A stretch of DNA of 64,000 bases from Streptomyces sp. CNQ-509 (GCF_001011035.1 NZ_CP011492.1:4101501-4165500), one strand, 5' to 3'; positions 1 through 8,790 are shown, counted from the first letter of the stretch. The notes: a model not told the origin generated them from the sequence alone. A program made the numbers and translations.

Positions 1-216
1 GTGAAGATCGAGACCTTGGACAACCCCGGATGGCTCATCCAGGTCGATCTGCCCGGTACGAGCAAGGAGGGCGTCACCCTTGCACCCGAATCGGAGGAAG
101 GCGTCGACGGCTCCTGGCTGCACAGATCCGCGGACGGCCGCATCCTGCGGGTCGCATGCGGGCCCAAGGACCTGGAAAGAGCCGTTCGTGCGGCACTGGA
201 TTTCCTCTCGACCTGA
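1..216 (+). CDS. Imm53-like immunity protein, 3' part only
   Basis: The visible 71 residues begin KIETLDNPGW and end ALDFLST. That opening is the central signature of the Imm53 immunity family as I remember it, where it follows a tryptophan- and aspartate-rich N-terminal stretch (WY..QCDGDWEH type). The GTG at base 1 is therefore more likely an internal valine codon than a start, and about 20-30 N-terminal residues lie outside the window. Imm53 proteins are cytoplasmic and thought to neutralise polymorphic toxins. No toxin gene is visible here, so it is either upstream of the window or lost. The family call rests on a short motif, so it is moderately confident; that the gene is cut by the window edge is likely. 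Confidence 0.6.
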   Translation: MKIETLDNPGWLIQVDLPGTSKEGVTLAPESEEGVDGSWLHRSADGRILRVACGPKDLERAVRAALDFLST

Positions 217-705
217 GCGCCACGGTCTTGCGCGTCGCCCTCCGCATGTACCCCGATCACGGTGGCCGACGACTGGACCGTCCGAGGGCGGCGGAACTCG
301 GAGGGGCAGGTGGGGGCGGGAGCTGCTCTGGGGTGAAAGATCGGGAGGCTCCGGGCGCTGTCAAGCGCGGTACTCCGGGCCGGATGGCATCGACGGGCTG
401 GCGCCGGCGCCCTGCACCTTCGCGACCGCCCGCGAGGCAGACGACCGGCTTGTCGGAAAGGCACCGGAGATCCGCGGCGCCGGTGGAGAGTCGGCCGACG
501 AGCGGCCGTCGCCACCCGGCCTGCGACGACGTGTGGGTATCGGGTGGCGATAGGGCACGCTCTGTGTCCGTTGCAGACTCGTCTTGTCCACGGTGTATGG
601 CACGCGAGTGGCACGGAGGGGCCCAACGCCGGTCGGACCTCGGTGTCTGGTCGGCGGAGGTCTCCATGGAGTTGGTTCTCTCGTGTGTCGTGGGGTCTGC
701 TCCCG
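217..705. other. no convincing gene
   Basis: Open frames exist on both strands but are rich in Arg, Pro and Gly and match no family I can recognise, as expected of non-coding high-GC DNA. It separates the immunity-like gene from a decayed methyltransferase remnant. Confidence 0.5.
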
Positions 706-1040
706 CGAGCCGTTCTCGCGCTGGAAGGCGACGGACCAGTCGAGTCCGCGCAGGCGCAGCGGCACCACGATCCGGCCGTTCTCGGTGAACTGGTCCACCC
801 AGGCGGGGGCGAGATCGGCAGCCTCGACGGTGACCACGATCCGGTCGTGCGGCGCGTGCTGCGGCTCCCCTCGGCGCCATCGACCACGAGTGCGTGCCCG
901 CGGCCGTACACGGCGGCGGGCAGGAGCAGGGGACACACCCGGCCGATCTCGTCGTACGCGTTCACCGACGGATCACCCCCCGGGGCCGTGGGGCCGCGGG
1001 CCGACGTGCTGACCAGGAAGGTTCGGCCAAGCCTCGACTG
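706..1040 (-). pseudogene. remnant of PCMT-like (FxLD-type) methyltransferase
   Basis: On the minus strand, 858 down to 706 encodes HDRIVVTVEAADLAPAWVDQ followed by FTENGRIVVPLRLRG. This matches the segment of protein-L-isoaspartate O-methyltransferases where the Rossmann fold ends ('yDRIvvT.ga.d.p..l..qL..GGrlv.Pl'). Such domains also occur in the FxLD methyltransferases next to actinomycete RiPP genes. The SAM-binding N-terminus and the C-terminus are missing. A second minus-strand reading from 1040 to about 860 (ending LPAAVYGRGHALVVDG) also looks like real protein but I do not recognise it; it is out of frame with the first. There is no usable start or stop for one gene, so this is a decayed fragment. 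Confidence 0.55.
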
Positions 1041-1164
1041 AACCTGCTCGTCATCACGGCAGGCCACGGCAGTATGGAGCCGCCGACCCAACCGCGTGCG
1101 TCAAGGCCCAACGCGCCCTTGCTCGGTGCGGGGGTTGGAGGTCCGGGTGGGGCACACCGATGTC

Positions 1165-1905
1165 CTACGGCGTGCGGACTTCGCCGTCCGGCCGCGGGAT
1201 GAGGTCCAGCGCCGGGGAGTGCTCGATCTCGTGCTCCGCCGAGTCGATGATGGCCAGGACTGCGGCGGCCGCCTCGGCGCCGTCGCCGCGCCCGATCGCC
1301 TCGGCGACTGCGAGGTGGCGGGGGAGGGATGCCTCCAGCGCGCCGGGGGTCTCGCTGCTGATCGCGAAACTGTGCTGGAGGGCGACGTCCAGGGCGCGGC
1401 CCAGTGAGCCGAAGAGCCGATTGCCGCTGGCGTCGAGCAGGGCGCGGTGGAAGGCGGCGTCGGCCTCGACGTAGCCGGCGTGCTCCGGGCGGCGGGCGGC
1501 TGCCGCCATCCGCTCGTGCGCGTCGAGCAGAGCGCGCACGTCTGCGGGCAGCCGCCCGGCGGCGGCCAGCCGGGCCGCGGCCGGCTCCACGGTGCGGCGC
1601 AGCTCGACGGTCTCCCGCAGCAGCCGCAGCGGCCCGTACTCCTGCTGCCAGCGCAGTACGTCCGCGTCCAGGTGGTTCCACCCCTCGGGCGGCAGCACCC
1701 TGGTGCCCGTACGCGGCCTGATGCCCAGCATCCCCTTGCCCGCAACCGACTTGACCGCCTCGCGCAGCACCCCGCGGCTCACCCCGAGCTCGGCGGCGAG
1801 CTTCTCCTCGACCGGCAGCGAGTCCCCGGGCGCGGCCTCACCCGAGACGATCCGGCGCACCAACTCGTCGACCGCCCACTCGTGCATCGTCCGATGTCTG
1901 CGCAC
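1165..1905 (-). CDS. FadR-family (GntR/FCD) transcriptional regulator
   Basis: A 246-residue DNA-binding regulator. The first 70 residues form a GntR winged helix (recognition helix around GVSRGVLREAVKS). Residues of about 80-230 form an all-helical FCD ligand domain with the usual metal-binding pattern, DAAFH, then LPRHLAVAEA, then AEHEIEH. I chose the GTG at 1905 because GGGAGGA lies 6-7 bases upstream. A longer frame starts with ATG at 1938, but that codon sits inside a perfect palindrome (1933-1947) that looks like the operator. The gene is divergent from the transporter and dehydratase genes to the right, so it probably represses them and responds to a sugar acid such as galactonate, arabonate or xylonate. 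The ligand is inferred from context only. Confidence 0.85.
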   Translation of the reverse strand: MRRHRTMHEWAVDELVRRIVSGEAAPGDSLPVEEKLAAELGVSRGVLREAVKSVAGKGMLGIRPRTGTRVLPPEGWNHLDADVLRWQQEYGPLRLLRETVELRRTVEPAAARLAAAGRLPADVRALLDAHERMAAAARRPEHAGYVEADAAFHRALLDASGNRLFGSLGRALDVALQHSFAISSETPGALEASLPRHLAVAEAIGRGDGAEAAAAVLAIIDSAEHEIEHSPALDLIPRPDGEVRTP

Positions 1906-1932
1906 AAATGTTCCTCCCGCCCCCTCGACGGC

Positions 1933-1947
1933 AATCATCGAATGATT
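1933..1947. promoter_or_regulatory. palindromic operator for the FadR-type regulator
   Basis: AATCAT-CGA-ATGATT is a perfect inverted repeat of 6-bp arms with a 3-bp spacer. It lies between the divergent regulator and transporter genes, 27 bp from the regulator start chosen here and 58 bp before the transporter start. GntR/FadR proteins typically bind short palindromes of this kind. The position suits control of both genes; binding by this regulator is inferred. Confidence 0.6.
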
Positions 1948-2005
1948 TAACTTTTCCCGTCAACTGCCCACGCGAGAGCCGTCCGCAACGAAGAGAGAGC
2001 TCGGC

Positions 2006-3466
2006 ATGACGCATGCTGACGACCATGTGACCCCACCGCGCAGCAGCCCGTTCCCCCTGCGGACCCAGAACCTCCCGGCCCCCGAGGTCCGCGAGCTCCC
2101 CGCCCCGCCGAAGAGGGTGTGGCCGATCATCGGCCCCGGCGTGGTGGCGGCCGGAGTCGGACTCTCCTCCGGGGAGTTCATCCTCTGGCCTTACATCGCC
2201 TCGCAGGCCGGCCTGGTGTTCCTCTGGGGCGCCGTGGTCGGCGTGCTGACCCAGTGGTTCATCAACATGGAGGTCGAGCGGTACACGCTGGCCACCGGCG
2301 AGACCGCCGTCTCCGGCTTCAACCGCTACTGGAAGCACTGGGGCGCGGTGATGGTGGTCTTCACTTACGCCGCCAACCTCTGGCCCGGCTGGGCGACCAG
2401 CTCCGCGACCATGCTCAGCTACGTCTTCGGCGGCGACCCGGCGATCATCGGCATATGCCTGCTGGCCGCGATCGGGGCGATGCTGACCCTGGCTCCGGTG
2501 GTCTACAACGCCCTGGAGAAGCTGCTCTTCTTCAAGCTGGCCGTCGTCGCCGTCTTCTTCGTCCTGGCCGTCGTGCTCGCCGTGGAGGCATCCAGCTGGG
2601 GCGACCTGCCCGACGGCGTCACGCACATCGGCCAGTTCCCCACCGAGCTGGGCGTCGCGGTGCTCATGGGCGCCATCGCCTACGCCGGCGCCGGCGGCGG
2701 ACAGAACCTCTGCCAGTCGAACTGGATCCGCGACAAGGGGTTTGGCATGGGCCGCTACGTGCCACGCCTGGTCAGCCCGATCACCGGCAAGGAGGAGGCG
2801 GCCTCAACCACCGAGGCACCCGCGGGCTACGTCTTCGACCCGGCCGACCACGAGAACATGTCCCGCTGGCAGCGCTGGTGGCGGCTGGCCAACCTTGAGC
2901 AGGGCATGACGTTCGTGCTGGTCACCATCGTGACCATCACGTTGACCTCGCTGCTCTCGCACTCCACGGTCTTCGGCGTGGAAGGGCTGGCCAACGACGT
3001 CAGCTTCGTGGAGGCCGAGGGCGAGGAGCTGAAGTCCGCCGTCGGCGGCTGGTTCGGCACGACGTTCTGGCTGATCGGCGCCTTCTCGCTGTTCACCGCG
3101 GCGACCGGCATCGTGGACTACACCTCGCGGATGGCCGCCGACATCCTCAAGTCGACCTACCTGCGCCAGCACCCGGTCTCCGAGAGCAGGCTGTACTTCT
3201 GGCTGGTGTGGGGCGTCGTCGCCGTTGGCGCGCTGATCCTGCTCATAGGCTTCGACCAGCCGCTGGTGCTGCTCGTCATCTCCGCCTGCGTCTCCGGCCT
3301 GATGATGTTCGTGTACTCCATCCTGCTGCTCGTCCTCAACCGCAAGTCCCTGCCCCCGCCCCTGAAGATCCGCAACTACCGGGTTGCGGCGCTGATCTGG
3401 GCGGTGCTCCTCTACGGCACGCTCGCCGCCCTCACCATCCGCCAGCAGTACATCGACAACTTCTGA
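2006..3466 (+). CDS. Nramp-fold membrane transporter, probably for a sugar acid
   Basis: A 486-residue protein with about 11 hydrophobic segments, beginning VWPIIGPGVVAAGVGLSSGE. The GPG near the start of TM1 and the overall layout are those of the Nramp (SLC11) family of divalent-metal transporters. However, the metal-binding DPGN of TM1 is replaced by GVGLSSGE, and the TM6 MPH motif is replaced by a glycine-rich GAGGGQN stretch. Metal transport is therefore doubtful. A long polar loop, about residues 250-300, lies between the middle segments. The next gene, a pentonate-type dehydratase, begins 12 bp downstream, so the two form one transcription unit opposite the FadR-type regulator. I infer uptake of the dehydratase substrate or a related organic acid. 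A purine-rich GAAGAGAGAGC precedes the ATG. Confidence 0.75.
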   Translation: MTHADDHVTPPRSSPFPLRTQNLPAPEVRELPAPPKRVWPIIGPGVVAAGVGLSSGEFILWPYIASQAGLVFLWGAVVGVLTQWFINMEVERYTLATGETAVSGFNRYWKHWGAVMVVFTYAANLWPGWATSSATMLSYVFGGDPAIIGICLLAAIGAMLTLAPVVYNALEKLLFFKLAVVAVFFVLAVVLAVEASSWGDLPDGVTHIGQFPTELGVAVLMGAIAYAGAGGGQNLCQSNWIRDKGFGMGRYVPRLVSPITGKEEAASTTEAPAGYVFDPADHENMSRWQRWWRLANLEQGMTFVLVTIVTITLTSLLSHSTVFGVEGLANDVSFVEAEGEELKSAVGGWFGTTFWLIGAFSLFTAATGIVDYTSRMAADILKSTYLRQHPVSESRLYFWLVWGVVAVGALILLIGFDQPLVLLVISACVSGLMMFVYSILLLVLNRKSLPPPLKIRNYRVAALIWAVLLYGTLAALTIRQQYIDNF

Positions 3467-3478
3467 GGAGCAATCCAC

Positions 3479-5230
3479 GTGACTGACGCCAGCGTCGGCA
3501 GCAAAGCCCGGTCCGACCGCCGCAGCCAGGCATGGTTCGGCGCGGCGGGCCGTGGCGGCATGATCTACCGTTCCTGGATGCGCAACCAGGGCTTCGGCCA
3601 CGAGGTCTTCGACGGCCGCCCGGTGATCGGCATAGCCGTCAGCGCCTCCGAGCTGGCGCCGTGCAACGCCCATCTGGACCGCGTCGCGGAGGCCGTCAAA
3701 CGCGGCGTCTGGCAGGCCGGCGGCCTCCCGCTCGCCTTCCCGACCATGGCCACCGGCGAGACCCTGATGCGCCCCACCGCCATGCTCTTCCGCAACCTGA
3801 TGGCGATGGAGGTCGAGGAGCTCATCCGGGCCAACCCGCTCGACGGGGTGGTGCTGCTGAGCGGCTGCGACAAGACCACGCCCGCGATGCTGATGGGCGC
3901 TGCCAGCGTCGACCTGCCGGCGGTGATGGTCACCGGCGGTCCGATGCTCAACGGCAAGTACCGGGGCCGGGACGTCGGCTCGGGCACCGCGGTCTGGCAG
4001 TTCGAGGAGGAGCTCAAGACCGGCCGGATGACCCAAGAGGAGTGCTTCTTCGCCGAGGGCTGCATGGCCCGCTCCAACGGCCACTGCATGACGATGGGCA
4101 CCGCCTCCACCATGGCCTGCATGGCCGAGTCGCTGGGCATGCAGCTGCCCGGCTCGGCCACCTGGCCCGCGGTCGACGCCCGCCGGTTCGAGATCGCGCA
4201 GAGCGCCGGTAAGCGCATCGTAGAGATGGTCGATGAGGACCTGCGGCCCTCGAAGGTCATGACCCGGGAGGCGTTCGAGAACGCCATCCGCACCAACGCG
4301 GCTATCGGCGGCTCCACCAACGCCATCATCCACCTGGCCGCGATCGCCGGCCGCCTGGGCGTCGAGCTGAGCGTCGACGACTTCGACCGGCTCACGCGCG
4401 AGGTCCCGACCCTGGTGAACCTACAGCCCTCGGGTGCGTACCTGATGGAGGACTTCTGCTACGCGGGCGGGCTGCCGGCCGTCCACCGCGAGCTGGTCAC
4501 CGGCGGCCTGCTGCACGCCCAGCAGATCACCGTGACCGGCCGGTCCATCGCCGCGAACACCGAGGGCGCCGAGCGCGTCGGCGACGACGTGATCACCCCC
4601 CTGGCCACGCCCTTCCTGGACGCCGGCACCGGCACCGCCGTCCTGCGCGGCAACCTCGCCCCGAACGGCGCGGTGCTCAAGCAGTCTGCGGCCACCCCCG
4701 AGCTGCTCCAGCACCGGGGCCGGGCGCTGGTCTTCGACTCGCCCGAGGCGTACCACGAGGTCTGCGACGACCCGGAGCTGGACGTCACCGCCGACGACAT
4801 CCTTGTTATCCGCGGCGCCGGCCCCAGGGGCTACCCCGGCATGCCCGAGGTCTCCAACGTGCCGCTGCCGACCAAGCTGCTCAAGGCCGGTGTCACGGAC
4901 ATGGTCCGCATCTGCGACGGCCGGATGAGCGGCACCGGCTACGGCACCGTGGTGCTCCACGTCGCCCCGGAGGCCGCCGTCGGCGGCCCGCTGGCACTGG
5001 TCCGCACCGGCGACGAGATCGAACTCGACGTCGCCGGGCGCCGGCTGAGCCTGGAGGTCTCCGACGAGGAGCTGGCCGAGCGGCGCGCGGCCTGGACGGC
5101 ACCGGAGCCCAGGCACACCTCCGGCTACGCCTGGCTCTACACCGAGTTCGTCACCCAGGCCGACGAAGGCGCCGACCTCACCTTCCTGCGCGGCTCCCGC
5201 GGCCACGCCATACCGCGCGACTCACACTGA
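3479..5230 (+). CDS. IlvD/Edd-family sugar-acid dehydratase (L-arabonate dehydratase-like)
   Basis: A 583-residue cytoplasmic enzyme that removes water from an aldonic acid to give a 2-keto-3-deoxy acid. It needs a [2Fe-2S] cluster and Mg2+. The likely cluster ligands are Cys62 (PCNAH), Cys130 (SGCDKTTPA) and Cys203 (GHCMTMGTAS). Their spacing (68 and 73 residues) is that of the pentonate dehydratase branch as I recall it, and Lys132 is the expected carbamoylated lysine. The C-terminal domain carries PRGYPGMPE and DGRMSGTGYG, both typical. Length fits arabonate/xylonate dehydratases (about 580) better than IlvD (about 560-615, different ends). GTG start with GAGGAG 9-10 bases upstream, just after the transporter stop. 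The exact substrate cannot be read from sequence. Confidence 0.88.
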   Translation: MTDASVGSKARSDRRSQAWFGAAGRGGMIYRSWMRNQGFGHEVFDGRPVIGIAVSASELAPCNAHLDRVAEAVKRGVWQAGGLPLAFPTMATGETLMRPTAMLFRNLMAMEVEELIRANPLDGVVLLSGCDKTTPAMLMGAASVDLPAVMVTGGPMLNGKYRGRDVGSGTAVWQFEEELKTGRMTQEECFFAEGCMARSNGHCMTMGTASTMACMAESLGMQLPGSATWPAVDARRFEIAQSAGKRIVEMVDEDLRPSKVMTREAFENAIRTNAAIGGSTNAIIHLAAIAGRLGVELSVDDFDRLTREVPTLVNLQPSGAYLMEDFCYAGGLPAVHRELVTGGLLHAQQITVTGRSIAANTEGAERVGDDVITPLATPFLDAGTGTAVLRGNLAPNGAVLKQSAATPELLQHRGRALVFDSPEAYHEVCDDPELDVTADDILVIRGAGPRGYPGMPEVSNVPLPTKLLKAGVTDMVRICDGRMSGTGYGTVVLHVAPEAAVGGPLALVRTGDEIELDVAGRRLSLEVSDEELAERRAAWTAPEPRHTSGYAWLYTEFVTQADEGADLTFLRGSRGHAIPRDSH

Positions 5231-5423
5231 GCCGCACCGAACCAAAGAAGCGGACCGTGATCGTCGAAACAGAGCCCGCGTCAGGTATGTGCTTCATTGC
5301 GTGTCCGAGGAGAGACTCCGTTGCAGGCCACCTCGACCGGTGGTGGGTGTGGTCGGGAGGCCGGTGCGTCGGGCAGGCGGGCCTGGGTGCTGAGTTGCTG
5401 CTGCACGCGGGCGGCGTCGGCCT

Positions 5424-5540
5424 TCAGGCGGGCCACTTGGCGCACGGGCCGGCCCGGTACTCCTCCACGGGGCGCACGTCGAGGACGGCGACGTCCCCGG
5501 CGGCGATCCGAACCCGCAGTTCCTCGCGGCTGAGCTCGGC
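5424..5540 (-). pseudogene. rhodanese-like fragment
   Basis: Minus-strand reading ELSREELRVRIAAGDVAVLD, then VRPVEEYRAG, then a TGA. This is the first half of a rhodanese domain of the kind fused to ArsR regulators ('LLrrLaaGevvvLDVRPaeEYraGHIPGA'). The reading is lost at CAKWPA, exactly where HIPGA and the catalytic cysteine loop should come. Its upstream end abuts a cytochrome P450 fragment in another frame, so the junction is a deletion scar and not a gene start. Confidence 0.6.
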
Positions 5541-5797
5541 GCCATCGACAGCATGGCGATCTCATCGTCTCCGACTCCGTCTGTCGCGCAGAGCCTGGAG
5601 ATCACATCGGCGCCGGGCTGGTGGCGCTTGCGGGCCACCAGTTCCTGTCCGTAGGTGAAGAGGTCCGCCACCCCCTGCTCCGAGCGTGCCCTGTCGAGTA
5701 CGTCGGCGGCGGCCTGTGTCCACGTGCGGACCCGGGTGCGCTCGTCCTCCGCTCCGATCACGACATCGCCGAGGAGGTCCGTCGGCACGTCATCGAA
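5540..5797 (-). pseudogene. cytochrome P450 fragment
   Basis: Minus-strand reading includes RVRTWTQAAADVLDRARSEQ, FTYGQELVARKRHQPGADVI and SRLCATDGVGDDEIAMLSM. This is the D-to-H helix region of bacterial CYPs (pattern 'fr.w...........l..yl..lva.rr..PgdDlis.L......g.lsddEl..m'), just before the I helix. The oxygen-binding I-helix motif, ExxR and the heme Cys loop are absent, so about two thirds of the gene is gone. Downstream it runs straight into a rhodanese fragment in a different frame. The upstream boundary is uncertain because a BON-domain fragment on the other strand abuts or overlaps it near 5760-5820. Confidence 0.65.
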
Positions 5798-5819
5798 CCG
5801 CCGTTCCCCCTCGGGCGGG

Positions 5820-5987
5820 TCCACTGTGGACATCGAGGCCGACAACGGCGTCGTGACCCTCACCGGCCGGTTCCGGAACACCACCCTCGTGCCGCTCGCC
5901 GCACGGATGGCACGCGGAGTCGAAGGCGTCGTGGACGCCGCGTTCCGCCTTCAGCGACCGGACGACGCGCCCGGGGCGGCGGCGTGA
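5820..5987 (+). pseudogene. BON-domain fragment
   Basis: Plus-strand reading STVDIEADNGVVTLTGRFRN followed by TTLVPLAARMARGVEGVVDA. This is the second half of a BON domain, as found at the end of CBS-BON proteins in actinobacteria. A likely first half (DIAEEVRRHVIEP, about 5756-5795) is readable one frame away, so the domain may carry a frameshift. No start or upstream CBS domains are present. It is read on the strand opposite the P450 fragment, another sign that this stretch is an assembly of broken genes. Confidence 0.55.
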
Positions 5988-6067
5988 GGGGACCGGTCGG
6001 GTTCGCTGCCTCCGCCGCGGTCCTCCTCTCCGGCCCGACGTGGCGGTCCTCGACGTCCGGCTCCCCT

Positions 6068-6986
6068 TCAGAGACGCCGCTCCTCGCGGCCTGAGGAGGA
6101 TGCGTCCACCCGCCTGGCCCCCTTGTGGCCGCCGTGATCGCAGGCGTACGTCGCGAAGACGCCGGCTGTGGCCGCCCCGGTGTGCAAGAAGCGCTCGTCC
6201 AGGATGGCGGCCAGGTCGTCCAGTGCCCTGCGCAGCACCACGGCGGCGAGCCGGACATCGGGATGGCGGGCACTTGCCGCCAGTTCTGCGAGGTCGACGG
6301 CGTGACCGATCTGCCGGGGCAGCGAGATGTTCTCGTCGCCGTCGTAGAAGTAGTACGACTCGGCGTACTGGAGGAAGTCGACCGTGATGACCGAGAGGGC
6401 CGAGGCCAGGCCGTCCAGCAGGGCGGCGCCCCCCCCTCGAGTCGAGTTCCCCGGAGATCATGCCGCCGCGCACGTGGGAAAGGCGCAGCGCGAGCGTGCG
6501 GCGGCGGGCCAGAGCGGGGTAGATGCCGAGGATCCAGGCCACGGTCGCCGACAGCAGTGCGAAGCCGACAAGCGCCTCCAGCGGGCCGACCACGCGCAGC
6601 CAGCCCCCGGCGGGTGCGATGTCTCCGAGGCCGAGGGTGGAGAGCGTGACCAGGGAGACGTACAGCGCATCCACCGGGCCCGTGTGCCTGGCCGGGACGG
6701 GGCCGGAGGAGTACGAGAAGTTCTCCGGCATGTGGGGCCAGTAGATCAGGGCCCATCCCACGGCCACGGTCAGCGCCCACACGGCGACGACGCAGACCAT
6801 GCCCAGAGGACCGGCGACCCCAGCCGCGCGGCGGCGGGTGCTCAGGCACGAGGAAAGGCGCCACGTCCCCGTCATCACCAGTCTGCTCAGGCCGCCGTGG
6901 CCGGTCGGGTGCCAGATCGTGTGAAACATGTCCCGGACGATGGCCATCACGAGGACGGCGCCGAGGAACGTCACGAACCACGTCAT
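6068..6986 (-). pseudogene. two-TM potassium channel gene, frameshifted at a poly-G run
   Basis: The N-terminal frame starts at 6986 with MTWFVTFLGAVLVMAIV. It has two or three hydrophobic segments and a pore loop with the filter TLGLGD inside VSLVTLSTLGLGDIAP, a variant of TVGYGD. After residue about 180 the frame turns to Arg/Gly-rich nonsense at a run of eight G (6430-6437). Dropping one G restores a good cytoplasmic domain reading LLDGLASALSVITVDFLQYA and further to a TGA at 6068. The repaired protein would be about 305 residues: a small channel with a helical C-terminal domain. The change may be a real mutation, phase variation at the homopolymer, or a sequencing error. Confidence 0.75.
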
Positions 6987-7356
6987 GTCCTGGCCCTTCC
7001 CGGCCGGGGCGGCAGCCTCCCACGAGCCGGGGCAGTCTCAGCCTCTGGGAGCGGTCGCGCGTCCCGATGGGTGAGCGCGGTCAACCTGTAGCCGCCCACA
7101 CGGCGGTCCGCTGCCGGCCGTGCGGCCACCTGCGCACAGACTGTGCGATCACCTGGAGAGCGAGCCGGCGGCGATGTCTCGCGAGCCACAGCCGCGCGGG
7201 AGCGTCCGGACGGGCATCGGTATGGCGTGTCCACGGAACCCGGCGAGAGGATGCGCGAATTCCGTCTCCGTAGGAAGGGATCACCCGCCTCGGCGGGTTT
7301 CCGCGGCATGCCGCCGGTGGAAGCCATCCGGCGGGGAAGCCGTGGGAAGGTGCGGA
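6987..7356 (+). other. gene-free leader of the radical SAM gene, with a hairpin
   Basis: No credible coding frame. A short GC hairpin followed by TTT (CCCGCC-TC-GGCGGG, about 7284-7297) could be a terminator or leader structure. The transcription start of the radical SAM gene probably lies in this stretch; no clear -10/-35 pair was identified. Confidence 0.4.
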
Positions 7357-8790
7357 ATGAGGCTGCTGGCGAGGTTGCGGGCCGTGGAGCGGCTGACGCG
7401 TCCGTATGATCCGGAGTTCACCGCGGCGCTTGAGCGCCGCTGGACGGAGCTGCCGGTCGGGGCGCGGACGCCCGGTCAGGTGATGGGACGGCACGCAGTG
7501 GGCTGCGAGGGCACCCACGGCGTGTTTCCCAAGTGCAACCTCAAGTGCACGCCCTGCTACCACTCCAGGGACGCCAACGCGGTGCGCGTGGACGGCCCGC
7601 ACACCCTCGAGAACGTCGGCGCCCAGCTGCGACTGCTGCGCGAGCGGCGCGGGCCACGGGCACACGCCCAGCTCATCGGCGGGGAGGTGAGCCTGCTGGC
7701 CCCGGACGATCATGCCGCAGCCCTGGAGCTGATGCGCGCCCACGGCCGGGAGCCGATGAGCTTCACCCACGGCGACGTCGACTACGCCTACCTGCGTGCG
7801 CTCGCCGTGGGCCCGGACGGGCGGCGCCGCTTCTCCCGGCTGTCGTTCGCCGCGCACTTCGACAAGTTCATGTACGGCCGGCGCGGCATCGAACGGCCCG
7901 CGAGCGAGCGGGCACTGAACCCGTACCGGCGGCGGTTCGCCGCGAAGTTCGTGAAACTCCGCCGCGAGCTGGGGGTCCGGTACTTCATCGCACACAACAT
8001 GACCGTCACGCCCGGCAACCTGGACGAAGTCGCCGACGTCATCCGCGAATGCGGCCGCATGGGCTACGGGATGTTCTCCTTCCAGCCCGCCGCCCACCTC
8101 GGCGACGAACGGAGGTGGAAGGAGCCGTACAGGACCGCGACGCCGGACGCGGTGTGGGCGGAGATCGAGCGCGGCGCCGGCGCCCGACTGGACTACCGGC
8201 TCTTCGAGCACGGCGACGTGCGCTGCAACCGGGTCGCCTACGGCTTCTACGTCGGTGACCGCTGGCACCCGGTGCTTGACGGCGCCGACCCGCGCGACCT
8301 GACCGTGCGGGAGGTCTTCTTCCGCCACCTGGGCAGGGTGAACTTCACCGGCACCCCGCCGCCGGTGCTGGCCGCGCGGCTGGCCCGTATCGCCGTTCGG
8401 CACCCGGGGGTGGTTGCCACGGGCCTGGGCTGGCTGGTGCGCACGGTGCGGCGGGCCGGGCCGCTCCGGCTGCTGCGCGCCGGGCTTCGGGTGCGGCCGG
8501 TGACGTTTGTGATGCACACGTTCATGGACGCCGCCGACGTCTCGCCTGCCTGGGAGATGACGCGGCGGGGTGAGACCGCGGAGGACCCGCGGCTGCGCGC
8601 CACCCAGGATCGGCTCGCGGCCTGCCACTACGCCATGGCCCACCCCGAGAACGGCACCCTGGTCCCGGCCTGCGTGCAGCACGCGGTGCTCGACCCGGCG
8701 GAGAACGCCGCCCTGCGCAAGCTGCTGCCCCTCGCCGAAGTCCGCACCGGCGACGCCCCGGGGGGAAGTCGGTCGTGCGGATCGGAGTGA
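7357..8790 (+). CDS. radical SAM enzyme, function unknown
   Basis: A 477-residue cytoplasmic enzyme with the radical SAM cluster motif CxxxCxxC at Cys60, Cys64 and Cys67 (FPKCNLKCTPCYHSRD). It is followed by a GGE motif (LIGGEVSLLAPDD) that normally contacts SAM. The C-terminal half holds further conserved-looking Cys (CNRVAYGFY, ACHYAM, PACVQHAVLD), which could ligate an auxiliary cluster. ATG at 7357 is chosen over upstream starts because GGGAAGG lies 6 bases before it and the upstream reading is Arg/Pro-rich filler. Two small ORFs follow with overlap or an 8-bp gap, suggesting one operon. The neighbouring oxidoreductase, methyltransferase and YnjBCD-like importer suggest a shared metabolic role, but the substrate is unknown. 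Confidence 0.85.
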   Translation: MRLLARLRAVERLTRPYDPEFTAALERRWTELPVGARTPGQVMGRHAVGCEGTHGVFPKCNLKCTPCYHSRDANAVRVDGPHTLENVGAQLRLLRERRGPRAHAQLIGGEVSLLAPDDHAAALELMRAHGREPMSFTHGDVDYAYLRALAVGPDGRRRFSRLSFAAHFDKFMYGRRGIERPASERALNPYRRRFAAKFVKLRRELGVRYFIAHNMTVTPGNLDEVADVIRECGRMGYGMFSFQPAAHLGDERRWKEPYRTATPDAVWAEIERGAGARLDYRLFEHGDVRCNRVAYGFYVGDRWHPVLDGADPRDLTVREVFFRHLGRVNFTGTPPPVLAARLARIAVRHPGVVATGLGWLVRTVRRAGPLRLLRAGLRVRPVTFVMHTFMDAADVSPAWEMTRRGETAEDPRLRATQDRLAACHYAMAHPENGTLVPACVQHAVLDPAENAALRKLLPLAEVRTGDAPGGSRSCGSE

